The notes under the pieces were generated by a model. It saw only the letters and a list, made by a program, of their open reading frames with translations, was not told the DNA's origin and made no database searches. Position numbers and translations under genes: made by a program. This document shows positions 7,585 through 7,880 of a stretch of DNA of 7,880 nt, one piece after another. The number at the start of each line of letters is the position of its first letter. Position 1 is the first letter of the stretch. The stretch comes from Betaproteobacteria bacterium (GTDB taxonomy: Bacteria; Pseudomonadota; Gammaproteobacteria; Burkholderiales; Burkholderiaceae_E). The DNA is taken from NCBI GenBank assembly GCA_016868095.1, contig VGHV01000103.1, positions 1 to 7,880 of the forward strand, read 5' to 3'.

Positions 7585-7677
7585 CTAAGACTGCACCTTA
7601 CTAAGTCGCATAGCAAGTTCGCCTTGGGTGAGCCGCCTTTTTTCCCTGCGCCGGACCTGCAAAGACCTTAGCTTCAT
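7585..7677 (-). pseudogene. Broken XRE-type helix-turn-helix regulator remnant
   Basis: From ATG 7677 the minus strand encodes 30 residues ending at TAG (7587-7585). They read like the first half of an XRE/Cro-CI DNA-binding domain: a basic helix (KLRSLQVRRREK), then RRLTQGELAMRLSKVQS, matching the common pattern R-x-LTQ-x-ELA-x-RL-x-K-x-QS. In such proteins the next residue is often Tyr or Phe, and TAG is one base from TAC/TAT. Reading on in frame gives IA, six extra codons (7561-7578) and then FEGPRDL (7540-7560), which resembles the usual F/YE-x-G-x-R-x-L turn. I infer a nonsense mutation plus a small insertion in an old regulator gene. The frame is open upstream to about 7833, but that part is antisense to the HigB-like remnant and looks non-coding. 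No ribosome site is clear. It could be a chance resemblance, because the fragment is short. Confidence 0.42.
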
Positions 7678-7694
7678 TGAAACGGGCACTATGA

Positions 7695-7729
7695 AATAAC
7701 GCTTTTGGTTATTAACGACGTACGTTATT
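7695..7729. promoter_or_regulatory. GTTATT half-sites, possible toxin-antitoxin operator remnant
   Basis: AATAAC (7695-7700), GTTATT (7708-7713) and GTTATT (7724-7729) lie just upstream of the HigB-like start. The first two form an inverted repeat with a 7-nt gap; the last two are direct with a 16-bp period. TAACG/CGTTA also form an inverted repeat (7713-7717 and 7723-7727). The site lies between divergent remnants, where an antitoxin-type repressor would bind. No binding evidence exists in the sequence beyond symmetry. Confidence 0.35.
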
Positions 7730-7737
7730 ATTCGCGG

Positions 7738-7880
7738 ATGATCGTAAGCTTTCACTGCAGCGACACGCGGGCTCTTTTCGAAGGGCGGCGAGTCAAGCGC
7801 TTTATCAATAACAGCATACGCATCAGTGGGCAATGGCGCCTATGCTTCGTCTGGGTGGAAGGACAATCCCAGCGGGTCGA
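7738..7880 (+). pseudogene. HigB-family (RelE/ParE-like) toxin with internal deletion, runs off the right edge
   Basis: From ATG 7738 an open frame of 47 codons reaches the window end. Its first part, MIVSFHCSDTRALFEG then RRVKRFIN (residues 1-24), matches the N-terminus of HigB/RelE-type plasmid-maintenance toxins. It passes directly into NSIRISGQWRLCFVW (25-39) and a VEG segment, matching the end of the same family. In intact proteins of about 92 residues these blocks are separated by roughly 40 residues holding the KL-x-x-L-x-A helix and the PPGNRLE-x-L-x-GDR loop; these are absent here. The reading frame is kept across the junction. HigB toxins cleave mRNA on the ribosome; losing this core should abolish activity, though this is an inference. 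An antitoxin (HigA) would be expected just beyond the window. The ribosome site is weak. The match is from memory of the family, but both blocks are in correct order and orientation. Confidence 0.68.

Noticed and set aside
7577..7597. GGTGCA/TGCACC inverted repeat
   Set aside because: Only six base pairs around a 9-nt loop, with no T tract on either strand; likely chance.
7638..7643. T6 run as a terminator for the permease
   Set aside because: No stable stem precedes it on the plus strand.
7678..7833. N-terminal half of a minus-strand 82-residue frame starting at TTG 7833
   Set aside because: Most of this part is antisense to the HigB-like remnant and has no motif of its own; only the part from 7677 onward resembles a regulator.

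Overview
The window looks like chromosomal DNA of a Gram-negative bacterium, probably a pseudomonadote. Base composition is intermediate. Two exported proteins carry ordinary Sec signal peptides, and a fused TRAP permease with a DUF3394-type tail is common in Alpha-, Beta- and Gammaproteobacteria. A betaproteobacterium would fit, but no ribosomal or housekeeping marker is present to place it.

Layout: positions 1-1541 hold, on the minus strand, the first 513 residues of a secreted DUF3857/transglutaminase-like protein that continues past the left edge. A divergent intergenic region (1542-1686) separates it from a plus-strand cluster. That cluster is a PhyH-type Fe(II)/2-oxoglutarate dioxygenase (1687-2514), a class III PLP aminotransferase (2524-3867), a TAXI-family TRAP solute-binding protein (3881-4861) and a fused TRAP membrane protein (4942-7506). 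The first three genes are 9 and 13 bp apart. The fourth lies behind an 80-bp gap that holds a strong intrinsic-terminator-like hairpin.

How the genes may work together: the binding protein captures a substrate in the periplasm and the fused permease imports it with a cation gradient. The dioxygenase and aminotransferase would then hydroxylate or demethylate it and remove its amino group. The substrate cannot be read from sequence. No regulator for the cluster is present.

The last 370 bp hold decayed genes that the cluster does not explain. One is a HigB-family (RelE/ParE-like) toxin start and end joined by an in-frame loss of about 40 central residues, running off the right edge. Divergent from it is the 5' half of an XRE-type helix-turn-helix gene, apparently cut by a TAG at a position usually occupied by an aromatic residue. 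Three GTTATT half-sites lie between the two and may be the remains of an operator.
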